DNA of 64,000 nt. Origin: Batkoa obscura. Its lineage: Eukaryota; Entomophthoromycota; Entomophthoromycetes; Entomophthorales; Batkoaceae. Positions 43,771-55,223 of this stretch are shown piece by piece. Each line of letters opens with the position of its first letter. Positions within the stretch are counted from its first letter, which is position 1. Location of the stretch: positions 1,736,001 to 1,800,000 of the forward strand of contig JASVEC010000002.1 in assembly GCA_030770535.1 (NCBI GenBank). Direction: 5' to 3'. The notes beneath the pieces were generated by a model that did not search any database, was not told where the DNA came from, and saw only the letters and a list, made by a program, of their open reading frames with translations. The translations under genes were made by a program, and so were the position numbers.

Positions 43771-44554
43771 TTTTATAATAGTCGGTTTTTTGTATTGATC
43801 TTTATCAAAATCGTTGATAAAAATTAAGTTTGATATAAAATTTAGTTAGAAAGATATTGTTAAGTCACAAATTGCAAAAAGCTCAAAATGTATGCATAAG
43901 TTCTTAAATTCATGAACAATTTAGATTGTTTTTTAACAAATAAAATATTTGGATTCTAATTAGAGACTAAACTATATTGACTATATTTCATTAGTAGAAT
44001 TTCAATTTTAAATATTAGCATACAAAAATGAATAATTATAGTGCCATAATAATAGTTTTATTATGTAATGAAATGTTTTATTTTTTTTTTGATGTTATAA
44101 ATTATTAAATTAAAAAGTGATAATTTAATTCTAAAATCAGACAAAATTGTCCATTGTTTGATTTACCAAAATACAAACAAGCTGTTTAAAGTTACATTTT
44201 AAAAAAAGTTGATCCTTTATAATTAAATCTCAAATAATTTTTAATGAATCAAAACTTATCTTTATTATATCATTTGAATATATAATATATATAGTAATAT
44301 ACAGAATTCAATATGATTGCCTGAAGATAACATAAAACGAGGCAAAGTTGTCAATTAAACAACTTTAATTTAACTATCTACCTTATTTTACTTTGTTAAA
44401 TATGGGTGATCTTAGTTAGTACAATATTTGAAAGTAAGTATAAATAAACTCTGAAATCTCCTGAATAATATTTAAAAAAACTTCAACTGAATATTAAATA
44501 TTGAATATTAGATATTATATAATCATACATAAGCTGTGCTTTTTAAAAATAAGA
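43771..44554. other. Intergenic, nothing recognised
   Basis: About 780 bp between divergent genes; AT-rich promoter DNA, no other feature. Confidence 0.45.
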
Positions 44555-45091
44555 ATGACTTTAATTACTCGTATTGCTGGTTTTATTACCTTCTTAGCCC
44601 TCCCTCAAATCTTAGGTTATGGTTCTGGTTCTCATGTACGTAAGTATGCTAAAACTTATTATCCAGAATTAAAGAAGCCAATTTGGGCTCCACCAAGAGC
44701 TCTTATTGGTACCATTTGGACACTTATGTATTTATTCCAAGGAATAGCTAGTTATTTAGTATGGCGTCAAAAGATTCTCAATAATACTAGTGTTAAAGTT
44801 CAACTGGTTTTATATTGTATTCAATTATTCTTCAATGTTAACTTTTGCCCACTTTTTTTTAGAGTTAAATCTCCTTTATTAGCTTTAGTTGATCATCTGT
44901 TTACTTTGATATTTGCTGTGCTCGCTACTCTTACTTTCCTTCCAGTGAGTTCCACTGCTACCATTATTATGTTACCATATATTGCCTATTTAGTTGTTTC
45001 TGGCTATCTCTGCAAGAGAGTATGGAGACTTAATCAAGGGCGTACTATAAATGCTGCTGTACAACCTGCTCTCGTGGCTGTTGAACAATGA
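44555..45091 (+). CDS. TSPO: TSPO/MBR-family translocator protein
   Basis: Start chosen at 44555 (MTLITRIAGFITFLALPQIL); the frame is open further upstream but that extension has no family counterpart. About 178 residues, intronless, with five hydrophobic segments as in all TSPO proteins. The diagnostic first loop is YPELKKPIWAPPRALIGTIW, followed by YLFQGIASYLVW. A later segment has LFFNVNFCPLFF, equivalent to the usual LNxxWSPLFF but with the Trp replaced. TSPO proteins are outer-mitochondrial-membrane or ER proteins that bind tetrapyrroles and sterols. Most yeasts lack the gene; filamentous and early-diverging fungi may keep it. Confidence 0.9.
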   Translation: MTLITRIAGFITFLALPQILGYGSGSHVRKYAKTYYPELKKPIWAPPRALIGTIWTLMYLFQGIASYLVWRQKILNNTSVKVQLVLYCIQLFFNVNFCPLFFRVKSPLLALVDHLFTLIFAVLATLTFLPVSSTATIIMLPYIAYLVVSGYLCKRVWRLNQGRTINAAVQPALVAVEQ

Positions 45092-45442
45092 TGGTTCATT
45101 AACATTCTCAATTTTGGAATATTTATAAATGTAAATTTGTGAATACAAACTTTTATAGTGAAATAGAATATCTCTTTATCACTAAATTATAAATAAATTC
45201 TTAACTTAAAGTTATTATTTTCAATTATAGGATAAAAACATATCTATAAATTATAAAATCTGAGTAAGAATAAAATACTGTAATATCAACTTTACTACTT
45301 AATAAAACAGTTAGTGTTGCAGTACTCTACTCTGCCTTAGCGTTTAATAAATAGCTGCTTTTTTGATGAATTGAATTTATTATAAAAGCTTAAATTAATA
45401 CAAAACGTCAATCCATTTTACTATTTTTTATTTTCAATACGA
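45092..45442. other. Intergenic, nothing recognised
   Basis: About 350 bp between TSPO and the unrecognised duplicated gene. Confidence 0.4.
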
Positions 45443-47495
45443 ATGAAAAAAGTACCCAACAGTAGTAAAAAAGAAATTAAAAACATAATGTTATAGGATG
45501 TTATAGTGTTAAGCGACGATGATAATACGGTAAAAGAAACTCAATCTATCTATGAACCTAGTTATTTGGATGAGAAGTTTTTAATGACATATTTAAGATA
45601 TCATGAAGTTAAGATCAAAGACTTAATAAGCAAAGCAAAAAAATAATAATGGTAAAAACAATAAAATATAAAAGGAATAAAACCGTTTTTAAAAGGGATA
45701 GTTTCCAAGTTACGCTATGCTATATATATAGGATATTAAATAAGCTACCCAATAATTATAAAAAAATATTTGTTGTACATGAGCAAGGCTCAAATATAAT
45801 TAGGGTTAATGAAAATTTGAATTACAATCTAATGATTTAGGGTAAAACTGTCAATGCAGACGAAAACATCTTATTAGTTGCTCTCAGAATATATTATGGG
45901 TATATACATGTTAGGCCTATGTTGTTTTATCCTACTTTTTAAGAGCTGCTATAGGATCCGCTAACTTGGTATTTGATTTAGTTATTTAATATTAACAGTT
46001 CATGATAGTTAAGGTTGATTTTGATTGGGAACTATTAGGAAATGTAAGCTTGTTTCATACTAAAGTGCCATTATTTTTTAGACTGTTTTTATTCAAAATT
46101 TTCCAAAATCAAATGTGATAGATACTAAAGTAAAAGCTGAAATAAAAGTTGGGACAGATGTTAAAATAAAACCTAAAGTAAATGATGAGTCAAACAGCAA
46201 GGGTTGAGGTATGAAAGATGAGTTAAATAACAATGATTATGAGATTAAAGACGAGACAGATGATAAAGTTTGTAACTTGGGTAGATCTTTCCTTAGAGAC
46301 TTGAAGGCGTTTTTGGATATATTTGGTATCCTGGGAAGCGTTTATAGTACTCTCCATAGGTGTAAGTTTTCTTTAGTCAAAGCAAATTAATTATATTCTA
46401 AAAATAAACCATCTATCCAATAGGTAGCTTTAGCTACCTCTTGTCCATTTCCAAAAAAACCGAGTTAAAGACACAAACCCCTTGTAAACAAGATAGATAA
46501 GTATTTCGATCCAGATTCAATTATTAATGGGGATATGATATATCAGATAATAACTTTAAAAACCATTTTAGTCTAATCACTTATATAAAGACACCCGGTT
46601 TAGGAAATTTAAAAAAATGGTTTATAGAGAAGGGTTTTTAAAACAGCTTTGTCCAAATGCTTATAAAAATGACTTATAATTAATTTTCCATAGTCACGAA
46701 ATAGTAGTCAATTCTACATTGGAAACAAAGGTAATCATTTAAGAGAATTAACGTGAAATGGTTTGTATGAATAGGAAGGCAAAATTATATCCTTTATCTT
46801 AAAAAGTACCAGAAGTCGAAAAAAACTTTTGACAAAAACTTTTATGATTGTATATCATTAAGAGCTGGCTCATTAAACCATTGCAAAGTGAGTTTATACA
46901 ATACATCATACTGTTTATAATTTATGATTATAGACTATCTATGGAACATCAAAACTAAACAAACCAAATAATTCGAACATTGTTAAATCAGAAGATATTG
47001 AATCAAATATGATAAAATAAGGAGAGAATGAATTAAATATAACAAAGTAAAAAAACGAACCAAACTTAACTAAAGAAAAAAAGAATTGAGCATGGCTAAA
47101 ACTGAGGAAAGTAAATTGAATATTAATACAACAAAACTTAAATCAAGCGTTAAAATAGTAACTAGAGAATATAATATAGGTTCATAATTTTACTATGAAA
47201 ATCACGATTTTTCAAAGGCGGTATGGCAAATTTAAAATAGCATAGTTTATGTAAAATTAACATTTATTTAAATGGAGATATATGATCATATGATGATAGT
47301 GAACATGATTACGGTTATGGATATGAAGATAAATATGAAAGACTAATCAATACAAATAACCATGAGTTAGGAGTTGTGGCTTATTATGGTAATAATAAAG
47401 ATAAGTACGTTCCTCCTGTAATAATTTATCTTGATTCTCCTTCTGCTTGTAGACTTCAAACAGAGTCTTGGATTCAAAATTCATTGAATCATTAG
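45443..47495 (+). pseudogene. Unrecognised duplicated gene, left copy (probably decayed)
   Basis: Coding-like fragments in changing frames on the plus strand. They include MKKVPNSSKKEIKN, LSDDDNTVKETQSIYEPSYL, FKRDSFQVTLCYIYRILNKL, KIFVVHEQGSNIIRV, then MKDELNNNDYEIKDETDDK and SFLRDLKAFLDIFGILGSVY, and finally HELGVVAYYGNNKDKYVPPV and QTESWIQNSLNH. A homologous copy lies inverted at 58735-60900; the last block there reads SGLGVVAFYGNNIDKYIHPL. Preservation of these protein blocks shows that the ancestor was coding. Some frame changes coincide with GT...AG introns, but in-frame stops elsewhere suggest decay. No similarity to a known family is recognised. A 521-bp tract (46184-46704) is nearly identical to the other copy. 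Confidence 0.5.
46184..46704 (+). repeat. 521-bp near-identical inverted tract, left
   Basis: Aligns without gaps to the reverse complement of 59545-60065. I count about seven differences, all transitions. Beyond both borders similarity drops sharply to that of old paralogues. Confidence 0.85.
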
Positions 47496-47614
47496 CCTTT
47501 TATATTAATGATCTTTATATAATAAAAGTGTCACTTAAATGATAATAATTCAATTTAACAAGTTAGATTTATTAAAATTGTTAGATAAAAGAATAGGAAA
47601 AAGTGGTAGAAGAC

Positions 47615-49147
47615 TTAGTTTAAGTATTTAGGTTGATTGCTGATCACTGCTGGTTGCCATTTAATTTTACCAGGTTGAATAACGCGTTTACTTTTTTTGT
47701 TTTTTTGTTTGGCATAAGACTCTACCAAAGTATCTGATAAATAAATAACATATTCATTTCTATAATATCTTAAAGCACCAATAGAGAATAAAGTATGAAT
47801 AATATCTTGAGTTGTAAATGAAGTTATCAAAGAAAGGTTTTCAATTGAAACACTAGATTTAGGTTCTGCTTCTTTCATGTTTAATAATATTTCAATAATC
47901 GTATCCGTCCAAAAAGCACGATAAGATAATAACCCTAAATCAGATAATGGTTTTTCTGGTGATCCTACCTTTTTTTCAATTTTTGATAACTCATAGCTAA
48001 ATTGTATAAGTAAACGGCCAAAACCCTTCCTTTGATATTGAGGTAAAGTTAGAATACAAGCCAAATTATAATTTTCTAAACTTTCTTTTTCTTTTGAAAA
48101 ATAACCTATCATATGACAACCATGAGCATCGTTTTGAGTCATTACATAAAATAAAAAGGGATCCACATCATAATAAAGGGTTTTATGATCTAAAAATAAT
48201 TTGGACAATAAACATAACCATCGACAATATTTCTTTTGGAGTCGACCATCCAACTCAAAAAAGGATATGTCTCCACTACGATAAATTTCTCTTCCAGGTG
48301 GATGTTTTAAAGTACATTTTGCTCTATGACGACCAAACTGAGTTATATTTTTAAGTGGTATAAGACAAAACTCACATAAATAGATCTTATCTGAGTGAGC
48401 CATTTCTGGTGGGTAAGGTGAAAAGTACCAAGATTCCACTTCATATTTACCCATAACTATATTATTTAAATTTTTGACCCTAGATATTTCATGAATATTT
48501 TGGGTCATTGAACCTGAAGTTCTTAACCTTTCAAGTTCTTTTTTCTTAGCGCTTTTTTCTTCTTCTTCTCCTGGTGCACCCCAATAACTTCCATCCAATT
48601 GGTCTTTTTTTCTGAGCGCTGGTGAGTCTTTACCATTTGTTTTAAACTGGACCGCATTAGTTAGCGTTTTTTCTAAGTCATCTAAAGAGTGAGAACCTTC
48701 TACGCCACCTGTTGGTGGTTTTGTGCCTTTTGGGTATTCAATGGGGTGCGACAAATCTAATCGATTAAAAGGCACCCATTCGTCTAATCTTTTATTAAAC
48801 TCACAATAATGAACATAAAACTCTAAACCACCAGCTTCAGTTTGTTCTTCAAACGCCTTTTTTCTAACGGATAAAATTTCTGCTTTCCTGTATTCTCCTT
48901 CTTCTTCGTCTCTCCTATGCTTTTTAAAGACCAATAATTTACATCCGATCAAAATATGCTTTAATATAATTTTTAATTGTCGATAACTTAGTTTTGAAAT
49001 ATTAGGTGTTAACTCGCTGATGGGTAGTAATTCTTCTTCAATTTCTTCTTTGATGATTAATGGTAATGCCTTGTCTACATCTATCCTTGGGGTTATACTC
49101 CGTCCTTCTTTTTCCACATTTAGTTTTTGTTTCTTGGTGATGACCAT
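47615..49147 (-). CDS. ESA1: MYST-family histone acetyltransferase (Esa1/Tip60, KAT5)
   Basis: A single exon of 510 residues. A chromo-barrel (about 62-130) has the typical EFYVHYCEFNKRLDEWVPFN. The MYST domain (about 232-500) starts YEVESWYFSPYPPE. It has a C2HC zinc finger (C258, C261, H274, C278), HKTLYYDVDPFLFYV with the autoacetylated Lys322, and NLACILTLP with Cys364. The acetyl-CoA loop is QYQRKGFG (370-377), and the catalytic base Glu398 lies in GSPEKPLSDLGL. These residues keep a constant offset of 60 from the yeast Esa1 numbering I recall (K262, C304, E338), so the enzyme should be active. Esa1 is the catalytic subunit of NuA4, acetylating H4 and H2A. It is divergent from uS13m, with 443 bp between start codons. 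Confidence 0.95.
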   Translation of the reverse strand: MVITKKQKLNVEKEGRSITPRIDVDKALPLIIKEEIEEELLPISELTPNISKLSYRQLKIILKHILIGCKLLVFKKHRRDEEEGEYRKAEILSVRKKAFEEQTEAGGLEFYVHYCEFNKRLDEWVPFNRLDLSHPIEYPKGTKPPTGGVEGSHSLDDLEKTLTNAVQFKTNGKDSPALRKKDQLDGSYWGAPGEEEEKSAKKKELERLRTSGSMTQNIHEISRVKNLNNIVMGKYEVESWYFSPYPPEMAHSDKIYLCEFCLIPLKNITQFGRHRAKCTLKHPPGREIYRSGDISFFELDGRLQKKYCRWLCLLSKLFLDHKTLYYDVDPFLFYVMTQNDAHGCHMIGYFSKEKESLENYNLACILTLPQYQRKGFGRLLIQFSYELSKIEKKVGSPEKPLSDLGLLSYRAFWTDTIIEILLNMKEAEPKSSVSIENLSLITSFTTQDIIHTLFSIGALRYYRNEYVIYLSDTLVESYAKQKNKKSKRVIQPGKIKWQPAVISNQPKYLN

Positions 49148-49590
49148 TGCTTACTTTGAGGTATTGCCTTTAGAAGGCTTAGCCAAACCTACATACAATC
49201 TCTTTAATACTTTTGTTTGATTGGTTTATATGTTTTTAAACTAATCAGATTGGTCAGTTAGAATTTAAAACATTTAGATTGACTTTATCTCTCATTTTGA
49301 TCATTTTAAATAACTATTAGTTTTACATGACTCATTCTTATACAAATGGCTGCTTATATATCTATACTATAGATTCTCCCTTACAGTAAGGAGCGTTGTA
49401 TCATGTAGTAATATACACCTTATTATTTTATTTAACGTTTATGGTGTTATCATTTAAGCAAATATAGCTTACACTATTTTTTGATTGATTAAGCCAATTA
49501 AAATCAAGTTTAATTTAATTCCCATAAAAAACTGAATTTAAATATTTTAAAAACTCAATCCGTTTTTAATCAAAATATTAATAATAAACA
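49148..49590. other. Divergent promoter region of ESA1 and uS13m
   Basis: 443 bp between two start codons with no other feature; it must contain both promoters. No clear TATA box next to either gene, unlike the secreted-protein genes. Confidence 0.45.
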
Positions 49591-49953
49591 ATGTTACATT
49601 TATTTGGAGTGAATTTACCGGATAAAAAAGTAGTTCGAGTAGCCTTAACTTACATCTATGGTATCGGGCCTATGACAGCCGAAAAGATATGTCATCAATT
49701 ATATATCCATAGAGAATGTAAATTGAAAGAGTTAGATGAAAATAAAATTAATCAACTTTCAGAAGTATTATCAAAATTAACTATTCAACAAGATTTGAAA
49801 AGACAAGAAAATAAAAATATCCAAGGTTTAAAAAGTATCAATTGTTATGTTGGTAGAAGACACGCTATGGGTTATCCAGTTCATGGCCAAAGAACCCGTA
49901 ATAATTGTAAAACAGCTAAAAGATTAAATTCTAAAAGAGGGTTTATGAGGTAA
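49591..49953 (+). CDS. SWS2: Mitochondrial small-subunit ribosomal protein uS13m
   Basis: 120 residues, intronless. It starts MLHLFGVNLPDKKVVRVALT and continues YIYGIGPMTAEKICHQL, the helix-two-turn-helix core of S13. It ends with NCYVGRRHAMGYPVHGQRTR and a basic tail KRLNSKRGFMR. The GQRTRNN block that contacts 16S-like rRNA and tRNA is intact. The sequence is of bacterial/mitochondrial type, not the cytosolic S18 type, so the product acts in the mitochondrial ribosome. No separate presequence is needed in several fungal homologues. Confidence 0.92.
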   Translation: MLHLFGVNLPDKKVVRVALTYIYGIGPMTAEKICHQLYIHRECKLKELDENKINQLSEVLSKLTIQQDLKRQENKNIQGLKSINCYVGRRHAMGYPVHGQRTRNNCKTAKRLNSKRGFMR

Positions 49954-50710
49954 ATGATTATTGAAATTAAATCTGTTCTTTGATATTTAATAATAATACT
50001 TTTATTTTTTATAGTATCGCTGAGAGTATTAAATCCCCTATACAACGCTTTTTGGAGTTTAAATATGAAAATTAGAATTAAACTAATAGATTTAAAATGC
50101 TTGTTTGAGATTTGTTTTTTCAATTTATTGTTATTAATATGTAATGGGTTTTTAATTGGAATTTGAGAGGTTTTTTGATTCTTATTATTTTTAAATATAA
50201 TTAATACTATTTAATTAAGTGGTTATATTTATTTAAACATAATCCCAATTGTTATTTTGAACTAATATTTGATATTCAATAATGTTTTAAAAATCATTTT
50301 AAAGTTATTTCACAATTATTTAATATTTTAATATGAATACCGCTGTTTATTATCAATTACATCTTGTTTTAAATTAATATATTAAGTTAATAACTTCAAT
50401 TTATTATTTTTTCTGAAACATTTATAACATAATGATTTTATTATTGTTTATATTAAAATAATTAAAAATAGATAATATTTAAAACAACCAACATATGGAG
50501 ATGTATTTTTTTATTTAAGAATTTTATTAATAATCTTTCTACTCAAATAGCACTTGAAAAATAGAAAAAGTGATCAAACTAAAAAAACATCACCATATGC
50601 TTATTTAATGAGCAAAAACATGAAATTCAACAATTTAACAAACCAAAAAAATATTCAATGAACTTAAAGTTTTAATAATAGCAATAAAATTATGGTCTAA
50701 GAACCACCAT
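49954..50710. other. Intergenic with one MITE
   Basis: About 750 bp between convergent uS13m and ARPC2; only MITE copy 20 is recognised. Confidence 0.5.
50493..50598 (-). mobile_element. MITE, TATGGGG family, copy 20
   Basis: Ends ATATGGAGATGTATTTTTTT and AACATCACCATATG. Core CTACTCAAATAGCACTTGAA. Reverse orientation. About 110 bp beyond the terminal exon of ARPC2. Confidence 0.86.
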
Positions 50711-51846
50711 TTAAGCTCTATTAAAAGTACGACCACTATATTAAAAAAAGATCAGCAAACCAACAAACAAATTATAATATATCAACTTACCTAGCAGTTT
50801 TTCTTTCGTTTTTTTGTTTATCAGGAACAGAACGATTCAGTACCTTTAAAAAGTCGCTGACTTTAGCACGCATACGAGAATGCATATAAGCTTTAGAGCA
50901 TTTAATATGATAATGTAAATAATCTCTAAAAGTTTGTATAATATTGATACTCTTTTCACGTGTTTCTAAATCTTTACTATGACGTTCATTGAAGACTAAA
51001 GAGAAATAAAAAATAATCGATTATAAAAAAAAGTCAAAAACGAGTTGAAATGAAACTTACCAAAAGTGACATAGCCCACATTATCTTGAGGAATAACCCC
51101 TTGAATATCACGAATTTCCAATGGTGGTTCACGATTCGAATAAAGTACTTGAGGAGCATTTTGAACAGTAGGGTCGCGTCTAGCGTCTACAAATTCTTGT
51201 AAAAAAACTTTAGCAAAAATTTGATCCATTTCTTCTTTAAAATAAGTTGAAAAGATAACAGTAACACGATCTCCCAGAGCTTGGATAAAAATTTTTTCTT
51301 CTTCACGATAATTGATTAACATTGGTGAACTACTATTGCCTCGGAGTTGATCTTGAAATGCTTTGTCAAATGGGGCTGAGAAACAGTAAGCTTTTAATTT
51401 GCCTACTTCTTTTATTAAGGATTCTATAGTAGATTAGAGGTTAATAACAGCATACTACGCATAACTATAAAGAAATAAAATTTACCTTTATCTTCAGGTA
51501 AGTTATTTAAGTCAAATTTTAAAGTGAAGTCATAGCTTGACTCAGGTGGATTTTGAATATAATTTTGATATTTTTCATTTAATAACTCTTCAGCACCATA
51601 AGAGCTTAGTTCTTTAAAACAAGCCCAACTTAAAGATACTAATACAACATCTTTACTTTCTTCATCAGTAGAGATATGAAATTTGACTTTATCAAAGTCA
51701 ACTAATTGAATATTAAAAGCTTCTCTTTTTTCACTGAAATAAAAGAGTTAGTTATAGGTTTTAAAAAAGAATAATTTATGTTACGCTTCAAATCTTCTTC
51801 GGAGCGTATCTTCCAATAAGGCATTATGGGTTTCTAATAATATCAT
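50711..51846 (-). CDS. ARPC2: Arp2/3 complex subunit 2 (ARPC2/p34, Arc35)
   Basis: Six exons, start [20 protein letters not shown] at 51846, continuing into [20 protein letters not shown]. Mid-protein blocks include [33 protein letters not shown] and [16 protein letters not shown]. The long C-terminal helix reads [20 protein letters not shown], then [16 protein letters not shown]. An in-frame stop directly after the last large exon would end the protein at KTAR. A GT-AG intron there instead joins a 25-bp last exon (50711-50735) that completes [11 protein letters not shown], the conserved family C-terminus. ARPC2 and ARPC4 form the structural core of the Arp2/3 complex that binds the mother filament during actin branching. 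Confidence 0.93.
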
Positions 51847-52619
51847 TTTTTTTGAAGTTAATAAAAATAATGAATTTTTTTTCTTGGATGGCTTATGATG
51901 ATATCAAATTGAGTTTGATAGTAACCAATCATAGTTGATATTTTTATTTTAGCTAAATTTTTCATATCGAATAATGTAAAAAGAACAATTTGAAAAAACA
52001 AGTCCAAGAAAATCAAAAATAAATTAAAACGTTTAGAATTCAATTTACTTATCTTTTTTATTATTATAGTAGGTTGGTTGTGTTGATAAGACATATTGAA
52101 AGATAATATTTATATAGATATATCCATTATTCATGAAACATTTAGGGTCAGATTGGATAAAAGCAGAGAGGGCAGAATATGACTTAATATAAGAGGAATA
52201 TGATATATATGCGTTGTTAGCGAAAGATGAAAATAACTTAATAAAGCAAACTCAATCTGATCGATGTATTGTCAAATAAAGATGCTCGAAAATGAGACAA
52301 ACGAATAAAACTTGAACTTATTATTGGGATTTCAGACATTAGGTCTTGGATAAATGGTGAAGGAATATTTGTGATGAGGAAGTAGAAAAACAATTTTGAT
52401 AGAGAACCAATGAGCCACTTTGAAGAAAACATTAACCAAAAGATTTATAAATATATATAAACTTGTTTTTTTACTGATATATTCTTCCAACCTTAAGTTT
52501 ATCGAACTTTTTTTCAGATATGAAGAAACTATTTGGGCAATTAATCTTCGCTTTTAAGACTTAATAAAAAAAAAAAAAAACAGTTTTTATTTTCTAACAA
52601 ATTTTATTAATTTATAAAG
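51847..52619. other. Intergenic, nothing recognised
   Basis: About 770 bp between the divergent ARPC2 and makorin genes. Open frames at 51858-52094 and 52238-52432 on the minus strand have no protein-like features. A 16-base A run lies near 52565. Confidence 0.45.
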
Positions 52620-53845
52620 ATGAATTATGATACTACACAACATGAGAATTATGATATATCCTGGCCCATAAATGATGATTTAATTAGAGGTATCTTAAAC
52701 TTAAAACAGAATAGTATTAATATACTATTGACTAAATAAATATATTGTTTACTTGATGACTAAAACAAAAAAACTAGATCAAAACTACCAAGGAAGTTAT
52801 TATATACCCGAAAACAATGTTAGCGACTATTTAACTTATGCACAAATATCATCAACGAATGTACCTATATCAGAACATCAACCAACTAAGCAAAATTTAA
52901 GAGAGGTAAAATAAAAAGAAACAGAATTGATTACAATAATAATTAAGATAATAATTTAATATAAAATAAGATTTGTACCTTTTTCTTAAAAGGCTCCTGC
53001 CGATATGGTAAATTTTGTCGAAATGCTCATGCGGAAGTATGTAATTCATGTCACAATTACATATTACATCCTGATAAACCAGATGCTGAACACACAGGTA
53101 AAAAATTATTACACAAATATTTATATTATTAGTTGTATTTAATCTTTATCTTATTATTGCTATTTTAGAACATATAAGAAACTGTACACCAATTAAAACT
53201 TTTGACGAAAGTAAAGACATAGAATGCTGTATTTGTATGGAAAAAGTATTATCAACCAAATGTGGTAGATTCGGTTTATTAAGTAAGTTTTCATTTATGT
53301 TATTAGTTGTATTTTTAAATTTCTATTTTTCTTTATTCATTTGTTATATTTAGATTGTGAGCATCCATTTTGTTTATCTTGTATAAGACAATGGAGAACC
53401 AATACGATATTAGATAATAATGTTATTAGATCATGTCCTATATGGTAAAAAACCAACATTTCAATTATTTATATGAAATATATTTAATTCTTTTATTAAG
53501 TCGAGATATTACATATTTTATAACCCCTTCATTAATTTGGGTAGCTGATAAAGAAGAAAAAGAAAAAATCATTGATGCTTACAAATCAAAACTAAAGTAA
53601 CTTAATAATATATTAAATTTAGATTTATTAATATATTATTTTTTATTCTAAATAGACAAATACCATGTCGCTATTTTGATTCAGGGCGAGGGGAATGTCC
53701 ATTTGGTTCCTCATGTTTTTATATTCATCAATACCCAGATGGGAGTTATCAAGAATTAGAGATTAGAAAAGCTAAAAACTCAGAAGAAGAAACCTTAATT
53801 TTAAATCAACCAAAATTGAATCAATTTTTAAATCATATATTTTAA
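52620..53845 (+). CDS. MKRN: Makorin-type RING E3 ubiquitin ligase
   Basis: Seven exons splice in frame. A short acidic N-terminus ([19 protein letters not shown]) leads to a Tyr-rich linker, then a CCCH finger ([19 protein letters not shown]). The makorin-specific Cys/His stretch follows ([18 protein letters not shown]). The C3HC4 RING comprises [29 protein letters not shown] and [23 protein letters not shown] and a final CCCH finger ([21 protein letters not shown]) complete it. Domain order CCCH, Cys-His, RING, CCCH is diagnostic. There is one N-terminal CCCH finger rather than the two of mammalian MKRN1, so this is a compact form. It presumably binds RNA and ubiquitinates associated proteins. 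Confidence 0.93.
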
Positions 53846-54034
53846 TAGATTGATAGATAACTAGGAAGAGTTTTTTTTGGATATGCATAAATTTTTAACT
53901 ATATAAACTATAATTATTAAAAGAAGATAATATTAATACTAATTTATATTTATTCTATTTTTTTATCTTTTATTATCAATGTTACTATTGGTTATCTCCT
54001 AATATTGTTAATACGCTATACTATTTATTCTATC

Positions 54035-54793
54035 CTATTCCATCATTTCTACCTCTTGTACTTTTGGAATTTCTGAAGTTTCTTTAGCTTCTTGTACTTT
54101 TATATTTCCTGGTTTGATATTTAATTTTTTAATACTAGTTATTGAATTCCAATCCCCATCCCATTCCCTATAATATATATATTATCGATAAAAAACAGTT
54201 GCATCATGTAATAGTTAACTTACTTTAAAGTTTGAACATTATTTTTATTTGTGAGGTCAGGGATTTCTATATAATTAAGAACATAATTAATACTTTGATT
54301 CTTATTGTTGTAAATTTACTTACCAAGCCCATTTTTTACATATTCTTCACGGTCTTTTAATTGTTTTAACTTTATTATATCTTCTTTAAAACTTTTGCCT
54401 TTTTTAAATTCTAAATCGGAATCTTCTCGATTTAAATATCTATTTATATAAATTTAAATTTAAATAATATTATAGTGATAATAAGCCTACTCTTCAATTA
54501 ACTCTCTAATTTCAACTAATGTCAATACTTTTTTATCTTCATCCATGGCATATTTAAACCATAAATATTTATCGGCAACTAAAAAAAATCACTTTCATTA
54601 ACACCTCATTTATCTCAATGATAGTAAAACACTTACTAGCTGCTTGCCAACCTTTTAAAACTTTGGTCTTTTTGCCATCTAATTTATCCATACGATTAAC
54701 AGCTCTAGCCAATTGCTTTGCTTTTCTAGAATATGGGTGACATCCTTCCTTCTTTTTAATATCTTTAACATTCAATTTTTTATTGTTAGGCAT
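54035..54793 (-). CDS. TMA16: Translation machinery-associated protein 16 (TMA16)
   Basis: Five exons. The first encodes MPNNKKLNVKDIKKKEGCHP then YSRKAKQLARAVNRMDKLDG and ends LKGWQAAS. Later exons give DKYLWFKYAMDEDKKVLTLV, IRELIEE, RYLNREDSDLEFKKGKS, YVKNGLEIPDLTNKNNVQ and EWDGDWNSITSIKKLNIK, with an acidic tail ending QEVEMME. This is the all-helical TMA16 fold found on nuclear pre-60S particles. The N-terminal HPYSRKAxQL motif is the most conserved signature. It converges with the makorin gene, 190 bp apart. Confidence 0.85.
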
Positions 54794-55223
54794 CTTTTAA
54801 AACTCAGGTTTTGGTTGAAATTAATTTTTGCTTTTTTTGAATTAATTTTTTAATATTTTTTTGGAGTGGTTTAAATTCAATGGACCAATCATTTTGGTTA
54901 TATTTTCATTTTTGAATTTCTATTTTGAATCTTACAAAATACAATTGATGAGATAATTAAAGACTACTCTAATTAACACAAAAATACTTATAAAATTAAA
55001 ATCACAGCTATAAATTAACTGAATTGTTTTATTTTACAAAGGCAGTAATAACAATTAATAAACTTGGATAAATAAAATTAGAGGAAAGAATTATCACTTT
55101 TTGTTCATAGGAAGAAACATCGGCAATAAAATAAAAGCATCAACATTGATAAATTAAATAGTCTTCTTTTTTTTAAGGCAACATCATTGAAATAAATATA
55201 GATTATAGAAACTATCTTATTTC
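54794..55223. other. Intergenic, nothing recognised
   Basis: About 430 bp upstream of TMA16 and downstream of the kinase; no feature seen. Confidence 0.4.

Noticed and set aside
51858-52094. 78-codon minus-strand frame upstream of ARPC2
   Set aside because: The ARPC2 start is at 51846 and this frame matches nothing; it lies in the promoter region.
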